From NCBI RefSeq assembly GCF_004365875.1, contig NZ_SODF01000004.1, positions 524,718 through 588,717 on the forward strand: a stretch of 64,000 nt of DNA. Reading direction: 5' to 3'. Positions 32,259-41,212 of the stretch are shown in pieces (the first letter of the stretch is position 1; the number at the start of each line of letters is the position of its first letter). This stretch comes from Kribbella kalugense. Lineage in GTDB: Bacteria > Actinomycetota > Actinomycetes > Propionibacteriales > Kribbellaceae. The notes beneath the pieces were generated by a model. The model had not been told where the DNA came from. It did not search any database and saw only the letters and a list, made by a program, of their open reading frames with translations. The position numbers and the translations under genes were made by a program.

Positions 32259-33746
32259 ATGACGACCCATTCACATGCATACGAAGAGACCACCGACGTC
32301 GAAATTGACCTCATCGAGGGCGATGACTCCGGCGCTTCGTCGACGGGTCACGATGAGCACGAACACGAACTGAGCACCGAGGGCCTCGAGCTCGAGGAGC
32401 GCCAAGCGCTCCGCCGCGTGGTCGGGATGTCCACCGAGCTGACCGACATCAGCGAGGTCGAGTACCGGAAGCTGCTGCTGGAGCGGGTGCTGCTGGTCGG
32501 CGTCTGGACCGAGGGCAGCGCCGAGGACGCGGAGAACTCACTGGCCGAGCTGAAGCTGCTCGCCGAGACCGCCGGTTCCGAGGTACTGGACGGCGTGATC
32601 CAGCGGCGGAAGAAGCCCGACGCGGCGACCTTCATCGGTTCCGGCAAGGTGGTCGACCTGCGCAACCTGGTCGCATCGCTGGGCGCGGACACGGTGATCG
32701 CCGACGGCGAGCTGGCTCCCGCACAGCTGCGAAACCTTGAGGACAAGCTCAAGGTCAAGGTGGTCGACCGGACCGCGCTGATCCTGGACATCTTCGCGCA
32801 GCACGCGAAGAGCAAGGAAGGCAAGGCCCAGGTCGAGCTGGCGCAGCTGCAGTACATGAAGCAGCGCCTGCGTGGTTGGGGTGGAAACCTGTCCCGCCAG
32901 GCCGGTGGACGTGTCGGTGCTGCTGGTGGCGGTATCGGTGGGCGTGGTCCTGGTGAAACCAAGATCGAGACCGACCGGCGCCGGATCAACACCAAGATCT
33001 CCAAGCTGCGCCGGATGCTCAAGGACATGAAGAGCACCCGGTCGACGATGCGTCAGGAACGCCGCCGGAACCTGGTTCCGTCGGTCGCGATCGCGGGGTA
33101 CACCAACGCCGGCAAGTCCTCGCTGCTGAACCGGATCACCGGTGCGGGTGTGCTGGTCGAGGACGCGCTGTTCGCGACCCTGGACCCGACCACCCGGCGG
33201 ACGACCACCGCGGACGGTCGTGTGTTCACGCTGACCGACACCGTCGGGTTCGTCCGGCACCTGCCGCACGACATCGTCGAGGCGTTCCGCTCGACGCTGG
33301 AGGAGGTCGCGGACGCGGATCTGCTGCTGCACGTGGTCGACGGTTCGCACCCCGACCCGCTGGCGCAGATCCAGGCGGTCCGCGAGGTGCTGGCCGAGAT
33401 CGATGCCTCCGACGTACCGGAGATCATCGTGATCAACAAGGCCGACGCCGCCGACCCGCTCGCCCTGGCCCCGATCCTGCACCGCGAGCCGCACGCGATC
33501 GTCGTGTCGGCCCGCACCGGCGAAGGCATCGACAAGCTCCGCGAGCTGCTCGAGGGAGCCCTCCCGCAGCCCCACGTAGCCCTAGAGGTCCTACTCCCGT
33601 ACGAGCGCGGAGACCTGGTCTCCCGGATCCACTCCGAAGGCTCCGTAGAACAACTGGAACACACCGCCGAAGGCACCCACGTAACCGCCCGAGTCCACCC
33701 GGCCCTGGCCGGCGACCTCACGCCGTACGAGGTCACCACCGCCTAG
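32259..33746 (+). CDS. hflX: Ribosome-associated GTPase HflX
   Basis: 495-residue GTPase that splits stalled 70S ribosomes under heat or antibiotic stress. The N-terminal HflX domain is followed by the Gly-rich GGRVGAAGGGIGGRGPGETK linker, then the G domain: G1 GYTNAGKS (280-287), G3 DTVGFVRHLP, G4 NKAD and G5 SARTGEG. It has an acidic N-terminal extension (about 45 residues, rich in Asp, Glu and His) as in other actinobacteria. GGAAGG precedes the ATG. A strong terminator follows. Confidence 0.95.
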   Translation: MTTHSHAYEETTDVEIDLIEGDDSGASSTGHDEHEHELSTEGLELEERQALRRVVGMSTELTDISEVEYRKLLLERVLLVGVWTEGSAEDAENSLAELKLLAETAGSEVLDGVIQRRKKPDAATFIGSGKVVDLRNLVASLGADTVIADGELAPAQLRNLEDKLKVKVVDRTALILDIFAQHAKSKEGKAQVELAQLQYMKQRLRGWGGNLSRQAGGRVGAAGGGIGGRGPGETKIETDRRRINTKISKLRRMLKDMKSTRSTMRQERRRNLVPSVAIAGYTNAGKSSLLNRITGAGVLVEDALFATLDPTTRRTTTADGRVFTLTDTVGFVRHLPHDIVEAFRSTLEEVADADLLLHVVDGSHPDPLAQIQAVREVLAEIDASDVPEIIVINKADAADPLALAPILHREPHAIVVSARTGEGIDKLRELLEGALPQPHVALEVLLPYERGDLVSRIHSEGSVEQLEHTAEGTHVTARVHPALAGDLTPYEVTTA

Positions 33747-33756
33747 CTCGGTAAAT

Positions 33757-33795
33757 GAAACAGCCCCCGAGGTTCTGAACCTCGGGGGCTGTTTC
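33757..33795. terminator. Bidirectional terminator between hflX and M6 protease
   Basis: A perfect 18-bp stem (33757-33774 with 33778-33795) with a three-base CTG loop; the arm starts GAAA and ends TTTC, giving A/T-rich edges on both sides. It lies between convergent genes 10 bases after the hflX stop and 8 bases before the protease stop, and can serve both. Confidence 0.9.
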
Positions 33796-33802
33796 TATTC
33801 GG

Positions 33803-36172
33803 TCACTTGCGCTTCGAGACCTGGACTTTCATCGAGGTACCCGTCTTGGAGACGACCTTGATGTTGACGCCGTTGTTCGGGACCTGGACGCTGCTGGCCG
33901 GCTGGTCGGCGGACCAGTAGGACTTGCTGTCGTTGAAGGTCGGGACGGCGTTCTGGCCACGGATGTAGCTGGCCTGACCGTTGTTGTGCAGGGTGAACGA
34001 GTCCGCCTTCTCCAGGCCGAACGGAGCGTCGTACGCGCCGATCCGCGGGCGCCACAGCGTTCCGTCGATCCGGTTGATCGGCGTCGGGTGCGAGTCGATC
34101 GGCAGGATCAGGCCGGCGCCCGGGTGGACGCTGGTGTTGTTGTCGGGCTGCGAGGTGTCCCAGTACCAGACCAGCAGGCCGTCCTGGTACGGGAAGTGCT
34201 CGACCTTGTCCGGCAGCGTGGTGTTCCAGCCGAAGTTGTACGGACCGGTCTTCAGGTACTGGTCGTGGTCGATGTAGTTGATGTTCGCCGCGAGGTAGTA
34301 GTTGTCGAACAGGGTCGTGAACGACGAGCCCGCCGCCGAGAACCCGTTCAGCGTCCAGCCGTCGGGGGAGGTCTCCGCACCGGAGCTGACCACCGTCGTC
34401 GTACCGGACGCCACCTTGATGTCGTCGGCGAAGAAGCCGATCCCGCCGGCCGCCGGGTCGGTGGCGTAGCGGAACTGCAGCGTGATCGTCTTACCGGCGT
34501 ACGCCGACAGGTCGAAGGTCGCCGGTACCCAGCCGTTGCTCTTGCCGTCGATACCGTTGCCTTCGGCATCCTTGGTGATGCTGCCCTTGATCGGCTTGAG
34601 CCCGCTGCCGTCGTTCACGTCGACGTACGCGTAGTCACACGGGTCCGGGCCGCAGTCCTCGATGTCCCAGTTCGCCTGGAAGGTGAGGCTTGCGGGCTGT
34701 CCGGCCGGCAGCGTGACCTGACGGCTCATGGTGTGGGTGAAGTTGTTGCCCTGACCGCTCCACCAGGACTTCGTCCCGGCTGCGGGCTGCACCAGTTGGG
34801 TGACGACCGGCTTCTTCGGCAGCGCCACCACCAGGCTCTGCGCCTTCTTGGAGTTGTACTCCTGCGGGCCGAGGTTGACGGTCCGGTTCTGGCCGGCGTT
34901 GACGATCTCGTAGTCGAGCCAGCCGAGCTGCAGCTTGTCCCACGGACCCATGTCCTGGACCCGCTCGCCGATGCCGCCGTCGGTGGCCGCGCTGACCCGG
35001 TTCTGGGCCATCACTGTCCACCAGTTGACGCCGTTCTCGCCGCCGGCGGTGTCGTACTCGTCCGGCAGGCCGAGGTCGTGGCCGTACTCGTGCGCGAAGA
35101 CCGCGACGCCGCCGTTCTCCGGCTGGATCGTGTAGTCGCCGACGTACATGCCGGTGTCACCGATCTGGGCGCCACCGCGCGGGTTGTTCGACGGGCCGCC
35201 CGGGAACTGGACCGACCAGCGGTGCGACCAGATGGCGTCCTCGCCCTGGTACGGGTCACCGTCGGCCTGGTCGCCGCCGGCGTGCACGATCTGGAAGTGG
35301 TCGATGTACCCGTCCGGCTCGTTGAAGTTGCCGTCGCCGTCGTAGTCGTAGCGGTCCCACTGGTCGAACGACTTCAGGTCCGCGGTGATCTGGGCCTTGG
35401 TCCGGCCCTTCGCCTCCTGGTCGGTGACCCACTGGTTGACCGCGTCCTGGACCAGGTTCCAGGTGTTGTTGCAGACGTTGCTGGCGCACGGGTAGCCGTT
35501 CGAACGGCCGTACCGGGCCTCGTTGTACTTGACCTTGACCCAGTCGGTGACCTCACCGGACACGGAGTACCGGCCGGACGACTGCTTCTCGTAGAACTCT
35601 TTGACCGAGTTGCCGTTGCCGAAGTACAGGTCCTGGTAGTGCTGCTGGCTGTAGTCGGCCTGCCAGATGGTGGAGTTGTCCACCGAGCGGTCCGGCGCCG
35701 GGATCTGGTTGTGCAGCGGCCCGTCGAACCGGGTCGGGCCCGGGACGGACGGCGCCGTGTCCTGGTCGGGGTAGTTCGGGTCGCGGTCGTTGCCGAACTC
35801 CGCGAGTACGACGAAGATCCGGTCGGTCTTCTCCCGGGACAGCTCGACGTACTGGTCGACCTTGCCCTTCGCGTTCTTGGTCCCCTTGGCACCGGCGGCC
35901 TTGGTACCGACCTTGACGACGGTGCTGCCGTCGCGCTGCTCGGGTTTGGCCTGGCCGTTGATGACCTGGGTGAGGGCTTCCTGCCGCAGCTCGCGGCGCT
36001 TGTCCTCGGCCGGGCTGGACAGCTCGTCCGAGGTCGGCGCGGTCTCGCTGGCGATCGGCGCCGACGCTGCTTTGGGCGGTGTGGCGGCGTTTTCGGCCGA
36101 GGCTGAGGCGAGGCCCAGCCCGGTCGTCGCCGCCAGGGCCAGGCTGAAAAGCCCGGCGGGTAGCTTGCGCAC
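33803..36172 (-). CDS. Secreted M6-family (immune inhibitor A-like) metalloprotease
   Basis: 789-residue exported zinc protease. A signal peptide (VRKLPAGLFSLALAATTGLG) and pro-region are followed by the catalytic domain with HEYGHDLGLPDEYD (HExxH plus downstream Asp/Glu) and an NWWTVMAQ Met-turn-like stretch. A C-terminal jelly-roll region contains YAYVDVNDGSG and FFADDIKVASG. GTG start with GGAGGGG upstream; frames further upstream lack signal logic. Immune inhibitor A of Bacillus degrades host peptides; in a soil organism it more likely digests protein in the environment. Confidence 0.9.
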   Translation of the reverse strand: MRKLPAGLFSLALAATTGLGLASASAENAATPPKAASAPIASETAPTSDELSSPAEDKRRELRQEALTQVINGQAKPEQRDGSTVVKVGTKAAGAKGTKNAKGKVDQYVELSREKTDRIFVVLAEFGNDRDPNYPDQDTAPSVPGPTRFDGPLHNQIPAPDRSVDNSTIWQADYSQQHYQDLYFGNGNSVKEFYEKQSSGRYSVSGEVTDWVKVKYNEARYGRSNGYPCASNVCNNTWNLVQDAVNQWVTDQEAKGRTKAQITADLKSFDQWDRYDYDGDGNFNEPDGYIDHFQIVHAGGDQADGDPYQGEDAIWSHRWSVQFPGGPSNNPRGGAQIGDTGMYVGDYTIQPENGGVAVFAHEYGHDLGLPDEYDTAGGENGVNWWTVMAQNRVSAATDGGIGERVQDMGPWDKLQLGWLDYEIVNAGQNRTVNLGPQEYNSKKAQSLVVALPKKPVVTQLVQPAAGTKSWWSGQGNNFTHTMSRQVTLPAGQPASLTFQANWDIEDCGPDPCDYAYVDVNDGSGLKPIKGSITKDAEGNGIDGKSNGWVPATFDLSAYAGKTITLQFRYATDPAAGGIGFFADDIKVASGTTTVVSSGAETSPDGWTLNGFSAAGSSFTTLFDNYYLAANINYIDHDQYLKTGPYNFGWNTTLPDKVEHFPYQDGLLVWYWDTSQPDNNTSVHPGAGLILPIDSHPTPINRIDGTLWRPRIGAYDAPFGLEKADSFTLHNNGQASYIRGQNAVPTFNDSKSYWSADQPASSVQVPNNGVNIKVVSKTGTSMKVQVSKRK

Positions 36173-36361
36173 GATTCCCCTCCGTGTCTGATGACGCAGT
36201 GTGATCGAAGCTCCCCCGAGCGTGTGTTTTGCGCGAGGGTACGGTGAAAATCCGCCCAGTTGAAGTGGAACTGAGGAAAACCTGTGAACCGGCGGGGAAT
36301 CCTGCACTCTGAGTAGAACGCCTCACGCCCGCGGGGGCTGGTCCTTGGCAGACTGTGGCAA

Positions 36362-37477
36362 ATGGAGCGCGAGAACGTCGACCTGCTGCAGCCGCTGTGG
36401 CGTGCGCTGGTGGTGTTCCGCGTGATCGCCTGGGGGTTCGCCTGCCTCGGCGTCTGGACCCGGTGGGACGGCATCGTCCGGCCGTACGGCGCTGTGCTCC
36501 AGCTGGCCGTGATGGGAGTCTGGACGCTGATCTCGTCGTACGGCTACAGCCGTCGTTGGGGCCGCCGCAACACCCGGCTCGCGTTCGCTGACCTGGCCGT
36601 GACGGTCGGCTGCATGTACGCCACGTTGTGGGCGCAGCCGCTGATCGACATCCGCGGCGGCGCGTCGGTGCTGACCTCGGTCTGGGCCGCCGGACCGGTC
36701 CTCGCGCTGGCGATCTCTCGCGGCCGGGACGGCGGTCTGCTCGGCGCGGCGACGATCAGCCTGGCGCTGCTGTCCCTGCGCGGCGTCGACAACGCCGCGA
36801 AGATCCTCAGCAACGTCCAACTGCTCCTGGTCGCCGGTCTGGTCGTCGGGTACGCCGCCTCGACCATGCGGCAGGCGGGCGCCCGGCTCCGATCGGCGAT
36901 CGCTGCGGAGAGCGCGACTGCCGAACGGCTCAGACTCAGTCGTTCGATCCATGACGGCGTACTGCAGGTGCTGGCTCAAGTGCAGCGCCGGGGTACGGCG
37001 ATCGGCGGCGAGGCGCTCGAACTCGCTCAGCTGGCCGCCGAGCAGGAAGTTGCCCTACGCACCTTGATGTCGTCCCGCCCTGCTGTCGCGGCGGGGGACC
37101 GGGTCGACTTGTGCGGACTGTTGTTGCCGCTCGCCACGACTCGGGTCGATGTCGTCGTACCGGCCGCCCAGGTTTTGTTGCCCGCGGCGACGGCATTGGA
37201 GCTGGTTGCCGCGGTCAAGGAGGCGCTGAGCAACGTGGTCAAGCATGCGGGCGCGGACGCTCGGTGCTGGGTGGCGGTCGAGGATCTTGGGGACGAGGTG
37301 GTTGTGTCGATCCGCGACGATGGGGTCGGTACGACGCCCGCGCGGCTCGAGCAGGCCCGGACGGACGGCCACCTCGGCGTCAGCCAGTCGATCCGCGGCC
37401 GAATCGCCGACCTGGGCGGCACAGTTACGGTCCGGACCGCTCCGGGCGAGGGAACCGAGTGGGAGTTGAAGGTGTGA
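36362..37477 (+). CDS. NarL-family sensor histidine kinase
   Basis: 371 residues. Residues 1-165 hold about five to six membrane segments. A HisKA_3-type dimerisation site follows: LSRSIHDGVLQVLAQVQRRG with the phospho-acceptor His. The HATPase domain has VKEALSNVVKHAGA (N box), IRDDGVGTT (G1) and PGEGTEWEL (G2). The stop overlaps the regulator start (GTGA), so the pair is co-translated. The signal is unknown; there is no extracytoplasmic sensor, suggesting sensing in the membrane. Confidence 0.88.
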   Translation: MERENVDLLQPLWRALVVFRVIAWGFACLGVWTRWDGIVRPYGAVLQLAVMGVWTLISSYGYSRRWGRRNTRLAFADLAVTVGCMYATLWAQPLIDIRGGASVLTSVWAAGPVLALAISRGRDGGLLGAATISLALLSLRGVDNAAKILSNVQLLLVAGLVVGYAASTMRQAGARLRSAIAAESATAERLRLSRSIHDGVLQVLAQVQRRGTAIGGEALELAQLAAEQEVALRTLMSSRPAVAAGDRVDLCGLLLPLATTRVDVVVPAAQVLLPAATALELVAAVKEALSNVVKHAGADARCWVAVEDLGDEVVVSIRDDGVGTTPARLEQARTDGHLGVSQSIRGRIADLGGTVTVRTAPGEGTEWELKV

Positions 37478-38112
37478 CGCGCGTAATGATCGTGGACGAC
37501 CATCCGATGTGGCGCGAGGGAGTGGCGCGCGACCTGGGCAGCCGCGGGTACGACGTCTGTGCGACCGCGTCCGACGTCACGAGCGCGGTGAAGATCGCGC
37601 TGGCGACCCGGCCGGACGTGGTCGTGATGGACCTGCAGTTGGGCGACGGTTCTGGTGTGGACGCGACGCGGGAGATCACCACGGCGTTGCCGGACACGCG
37701 GGTGCTAGTGCTGTCGGCCAGCGCCGAGCAGGACGACGTACTCGCGGCTGTGAAGAACGGCGCGTCCGGGTATCTGGTGAAGTCTGCGTCGCTGGACGAG
37801 TTTGACGAAGCAGTACGCCGTACTGCCGAAGGGGACGCGATCTTCAGCGCTGGGCTGGCCGGGTTGGTGCTGGGGGAGTACCGCCGGCTGGGCGCGACTG
37901 GACCCGAGGTCCCACACCTGACCGACCGCGAGACCGAAGTACTGCGGTTGGTGGCCCGCGGACTCACTGCTAAGCAGATCGCCACCCGCCTCGTCCTCTC
38001 CCACCGCACCGTCGAGAACCACGTCCAAAACACCCTCCGAAAACTCCAACTCCACAACCGATCCGAACTAGTCCGCTACGCCATCGAACACGGCCTGGAC
38101 ACCCCCGAGTAA
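37474..38112 (+). CDS. NarL/LuxR-type response regulator
   Basis: 212 residues. Receiver domain: acidic pocket IVDDHPMW, phospho-acceptor Asp in VVVMDLQLGDGSG, LVLSAS and lysine in GYLVKSAS. C-terminal LuxR HTH: LTDRETEVLRLVARGLTAKQ then RTVENHVQNTLRKLQ. GTG start overlapping the kinase stop by four bases. Target genes unknown; no obvious effector gene is adjacent. Confidence 0.9.
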   Translation: MTRVMIVDDHPMWREGVARDLGSRGYDVCATASDVTSAVKIALATRPDVVVMDLQLGDGSGVDATREITTALPDTRVLVLSASAEQDDVLAAVKNGASGYLVKSASLDEFDEAVRRTAEGDAIFSAGLAGLVLGEYRRLGATGPEVPHLTDRETEVLRLVARGLTAKQIATRLVLSHRTVENHVQNTLRKLQLHNRSELVRYAIEHGLDTPE

Positions 38113-38360
38113 CCCCACGCGCGCTGCACAGCCGCTCCCTTCGTCGCCACGCTCCCCAGCGCGCCTACTACGCGCGCACCCGCCCGCCCCGGCTCAGCGC
38201 CGTGCATCCTTTTCCGGTACCGCCGGGAACTGCGGGCTGCCGCCCACACCGACCGCTTTGGTCGTTGCCCTCGGGGACGGACTGTGGTGATTGGGGAACC
38301 CGGGAGGACGGCGAGGACTGTGGTTCGTCCGGGCGGCTGATGCTCTGACGCGGCTGTCCC

Positions 38361-38444
38361 GCCGAGTCGTGGTGTTTGGTTGGTGCCCGGATCCTCGAGT
38401 CGTGGATCGTGGTTGTCGTCGGCAGCCGATTTCCACGACTCGGC
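38361..38444. repeat. Dispersed repeat, copy B (CGAGTCGTG element)
   Basis: CGAGTCGTG at 38363-38371 and 38396-38404 (33 bases apart) with GGTTGGTG at offset 15, and inverted CACGACTCG at 38434-38442. The first arm extends to 12 bases (38361-38372) that pair perfectly with 38433-38444. The layout equals copy A at 20968, with a shorter distance to the inverted arm (38 against 49 bases). Confidence 0.6.
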
Positions 38445-38510
38445 GCGCGGGTGTGGGGAGCCTGACCTACCCGGAGCGGGCAGAGAGCCTCCCCCGTCCG
38501 GGCGCGGCCG

Positions 38511-38706
38511 GCCCACCGCAGTCCGGCCACCGCAACCGCAGTCCGGCTACCGCAACCGCAGCCCGGCCAGCCAGCACACCCCGCCCACCGCAACCGCAGT
38601 CCAGCCCACCGCAGCCACAGTCCGGCCCACCGCAGACCGCACTCCAGCCGACCGCAGTCGCAGTCCGGCCCGTCGCAGATCGCACTCCGCCCCTTCGCGA
38701 CCGCAG
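38511..38706. repeat. Degenerate short-unit tandem repeat
   Basis: About ten imperfect iterations of an 18-22-base motif built from CCACCGCA and GTCCGGCC blocks, strongly C/G biased with few T on this strand. Units vary in length and sequence and there are no uniform spacers, so it is not a CRISPR array. Likely slippage-generated low-complexity DNA. Confidence 0.6.
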
Positions 38707-38842
38707 TACAGGCGCGACCCAGTCGCTTGTGGGATTGTGCGGGGACCGGTTGAATGGCGTCCGTACACTGTCGGCTCACGCTTGGCGTGTGTGCTCTCTG
38801 TCATGACATCCGTACCGCGGGTGCCCACCTCCGGAGGCTTCG

Positions 38843-41143
38843 GTGAACCGGTCGTCCCTTGTCCGTGCGCTTCTTGCGTTCCTGATTCTCGCGGCGTCGA
38901 CGTACGTCACGCTGACCGCGAAACCACAGCTCGGTCTCGACCTGCGCGGCGGGACGCAGATCGTGCTCGAGGCCAAGGACTCTCCGACGGTGAAGGCGAC
39001 CAAGGAGACCACCGACAAGGCGACCCAGGTGCTGCACCGGCGGATCGACGCGCTCGGCGTCAGCGAGCCGAACGTGACCCGCCAGGGCGAGAACCGGATC
39101 ATCGTCGAGCTGCCCGGCGTACAGGACCCGCGCGAGGCCGCGAAGGTGATCGGCAAGACCGCGCAGCTCACGTTCCACGAGGTGCTCGACCAGGTCGCGA
39201 CCAAGCCCGCCAAACCCGCCGCGGGCGACCTGTACCTGCCCAGCGAAAGCGGCCAGGGTTTCCTCCGGCTCGCCAAGCCGGCCATGACCGGTGAGCTGGT
39301 CAGCGGCGCCGAGGGCCGGCTCGATCCGCAGCAGGTCGCGCAGGGCTGGTTCGTCGAGATGAACTTCAAGGGCGACGGCGGCAAGATCTGGTCGACGATC
39401 ACCGGCAAGGCCGCCTGCAACCCGGTCAACACCGCGCCACGGCTGATCGCGATCGTGCTGGACAACGAGATCATCAGCGCGCCGCAGGTCGATCCGAACG
39501 GCGGCAACCAGCTCTGCAACGTCGGCATCACCGGCGGCACCACGACGATCTCCGGCGCCTTCACTGAAGAGGACGCGAAGGACCTCGCCGCGTTGATCTC
39601 CGGCGGCGCGCTGCCCGTGCCGGTACAGGTCATCGACCAGCGGACGGTCGGCCCGTCGCTCGGTCAGGACGCGATCCAGGCCAGCGCCCTCGCCGCGATC
39701 ATCGGCCTCGCGCTGACCGCCCTTTTCATCATCGTGGTCTACCGCCTGGTCGGTCTGATGGCCGTCATCGGTCTGCTCGGGTACGCCGCGATGTCGTACG
39801 CCGTCCTGACCGCGATCGGAGCCACTCTCACCCTGCCCGGTCTGGCCGGCTTCGTGCTGGCGATCGGAATGGCCGTCGACGCGAACGTCCTGGTCTTCGA
39901 ACGAGCCCGCGAGGACTACATCGCCGGTCGGACGGACGGCCTCCGCCGATCGCTGCGCAGCGGGTTCCAGAACGCGCTCTCCGCGATCGCCGACTCCAAC
40001 ATCACCACCCTGCTGGCCGCCGGCCTGCTGTTCTTCCTGGCCGCCGGTCCGGTTCGTGGCTTCGGCGTCACGCTGTCGATCGGCGTGATCGCGTCGATGC
40101 TGTCCGCGCTGGTCGTGACGCGGGTACTCGCGGAGTTCGCGGTGTCACGTGGTTTCGTACTGCGTCGTCCACGGCTGAGCGGGATCGCAGGACACGGCCG
40201 GGTCCGGACCTGGCTGGAGTCGAGGCAGCCGTCGTTGATGAAGCACAGCCGCCGATGGCTGGTGATCACAGCCGTCGCGATCATCGTGAGCGTCGCCGGT
40301 GTCGCCGTACGCGGGCTGAATCTGGGGATCGAGTTCACCGGCGGCCGCCTGCTCGAGGTCAGTACTGCGCAGCCGATCACGCCGGATCAGGCCCGTGCGG
40401 CCGTGACCGAGGCCGGGTATCCGACCGCGGTCGTACAGGCGTCCGGGACCGACGACATCACTGTGCGGACTCCGGTGATCAGCGACGACGAGGCGGAGAA
40501 GATCCGCGAGTCGATCTCGCGGATCGGCGGCGGGACCGAAGTGATCCGCAACGAAAGCATTGGTCCGTCGCTCGGTGAGGAACTGCGGAACAAGGGTCTG
40601 ATCGCGCTCGGCATCGCCCTGCTTGCCCAGTTGGCGTACCTGGCCGCCCGGTTCCGCTGGACCTTCGGCGCCGGCGCCGTCCTTGCATTGGTGCAGAACG
40701 TCGCGGTCGTGGTCGGCGTCTTCGCCTGGACCGGGAAGCCGATCGACGGCATCTTTCTGGCCGCGGTCCTGACGATCATCGGTTACACGGTGAACGACTC
40801 GGTCGTCGTCTTCGACCGCATCCGTGAGAACCGCAGCTCCCGGGCCACGGACAACCTCGGCAAGGTCATCGACACCGCGATCGTCAACGTCCTGCCACGG
40901 ACGATCAACACCGGCATCTCGACCCTGTTCATCCTGTCCGCGCTGCTGTTCCTGGGCGGCGATTCACTCGCCGACTTCGCCCTCGCACTGCTGCTCGGCA
41001 TCCTGGTCGGCACCTACTCGTCCAACCTCACCGCCGCACCACTCCTGCTCGAGCTCGAACGCCGCTTCCCAGCCCCACCGCCGCGTCCGAAGCGTCCCCA
41101 AGTCGACCGCGACGCCCAGCCTGACCGCGGCGCCGTCGTCTAA
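38843..41143 (+). CDS. secDF: Fused protein translocase subunit SecDF
   Basis: 766 residues joining SecD and SecF in one chain; it uses the proton gradient to help pull exported proteins through SecYEG. The SecD half has LGLDLRGGTQIVLEA, a compact P1 domain, and membrane core GFVLAIGMAVDANVLVFERARED. The SecF half begins near residue 470 with LNLGIEFTGGRLLEV and has TIIGYTVNDSVVVFDRIREN. Each half is expected to supply six membrane segments. No yajC or relA is adjacent, unlike the usual actinobacterial secD-secF locus, so this may be an additional fused paralogue. GTG start with GGAGG upstream. Confidence 0.92.
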   Translation: MNRSSLVRALLAFLILAASTYVTLTAKPQLGLDLRGGTQIVLEAKDSPTVKATKETTDKATQVLHRRIDALGVSEPNVTRQGENRIIVELPGVQDPREAAKVIGKTAQLTFHEVLDQVATKPAKPAAGDLYLPSESGQGFLRLAKPAMTGELVSGAEGRLDPQQVAQGWFVEMNFKGDGGKIWSTITGKAACNPVNTAPRLIAIVLDNEIISAPQVDPNGGNQLCNVGITGGTTTISGAFTEEDAKDLAALISGGALPVPVQVIDQRTVGPSLGQDAIQASALAAIIGLALTALFIIVVYRLVGLMAVIGLLGYAAMSYAVLTAIGATLTLPGLAGFVLAIGMAVDANVLVFERAREDYIAGRTDGLRRSLRSGFQNALSAIADSNITTLLAAGLLFFLAAGPVRGFGVTLSIGVIASMLSALVVTRVLAEFAVSRGFVLRRPRLSGIAGHGRVRTWLESRQPSLMKHSRRWLVITAVAIIVSVAGVAVRGLNLGIEFTGGRLLEVSTAQPITPDQARAAVTEAGYPTAVVQASGTDDITVRTPVISDDEAEKIRESISRIGGGTEVIRNESIGPSLGEELRNKGLIALGIALLAQLAYLAARFRWTFGAGAVLALVQNVAVVVGVFAWTGKPIDGIFLAAVLTIIGYTVNDSVVVFDRIRENRSSRATDNLGKVIDTAIVNVLPRTINTGISTLFILSALLFLGGDSLADFALALLLGILVGTYSSNLTAAPLLLELERRFPAPPPRPKRPQVDRDAQPDRGAVV

Positions 41144-41200
41144 GACCCCGGTTATCCACACCCTCGCCCGGCGGATCAGAAATCTGTCGGTGCTCCGGGC

Positions 41201-41206
41201 TAGGGT
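41201..41206 (+). promoter_or_regulatory. -10 element (TAGGGT) for leaderless dinG-like gene
   Basis: TAGGGT lies six bases before a GTG at 41213, the spacing expected if transcription starts at that GTG. No ribosome site is present. I infer a leaderless transcript; no convincing -35 is visible. Confidence 0.45.
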
Positions 41207-41212
41207 GTGGCG

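Larger units (their letters stand above)
38113..38842. other. 730-base intergenic region with two kinds of repeat
   Basis: No supported gene. It contains copy B of the dispersed CGAGTCGTG element (38361-38444) and a degenerate CCGCA/GTCCGGCC short-unit repeat (38511-38706). Overlapping frames on both strands translate to low-complexity Pro/Arg/Gln or Gly/Leu/Trp-rich peptides and lack ribosome sites. The secDF promoter should lie in the last 130 bases, but I see no clear -35/-10. Confidence 0.6.

Noticed and set aside
38511..38706. Possible CRISPR array
   Set aside because: Unit length and sequence vary, there are no unique spacers of constant length, and no cas gene is in the window.
38168..38779. 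A frame with repeated Leu-Arg-Trp-Ala-Gly units upstream of secDF
   Set aside because: It is the translation of the C-rich short repeat; overlapping frames on the other strand look equally repetitive and no ribosome site is present.
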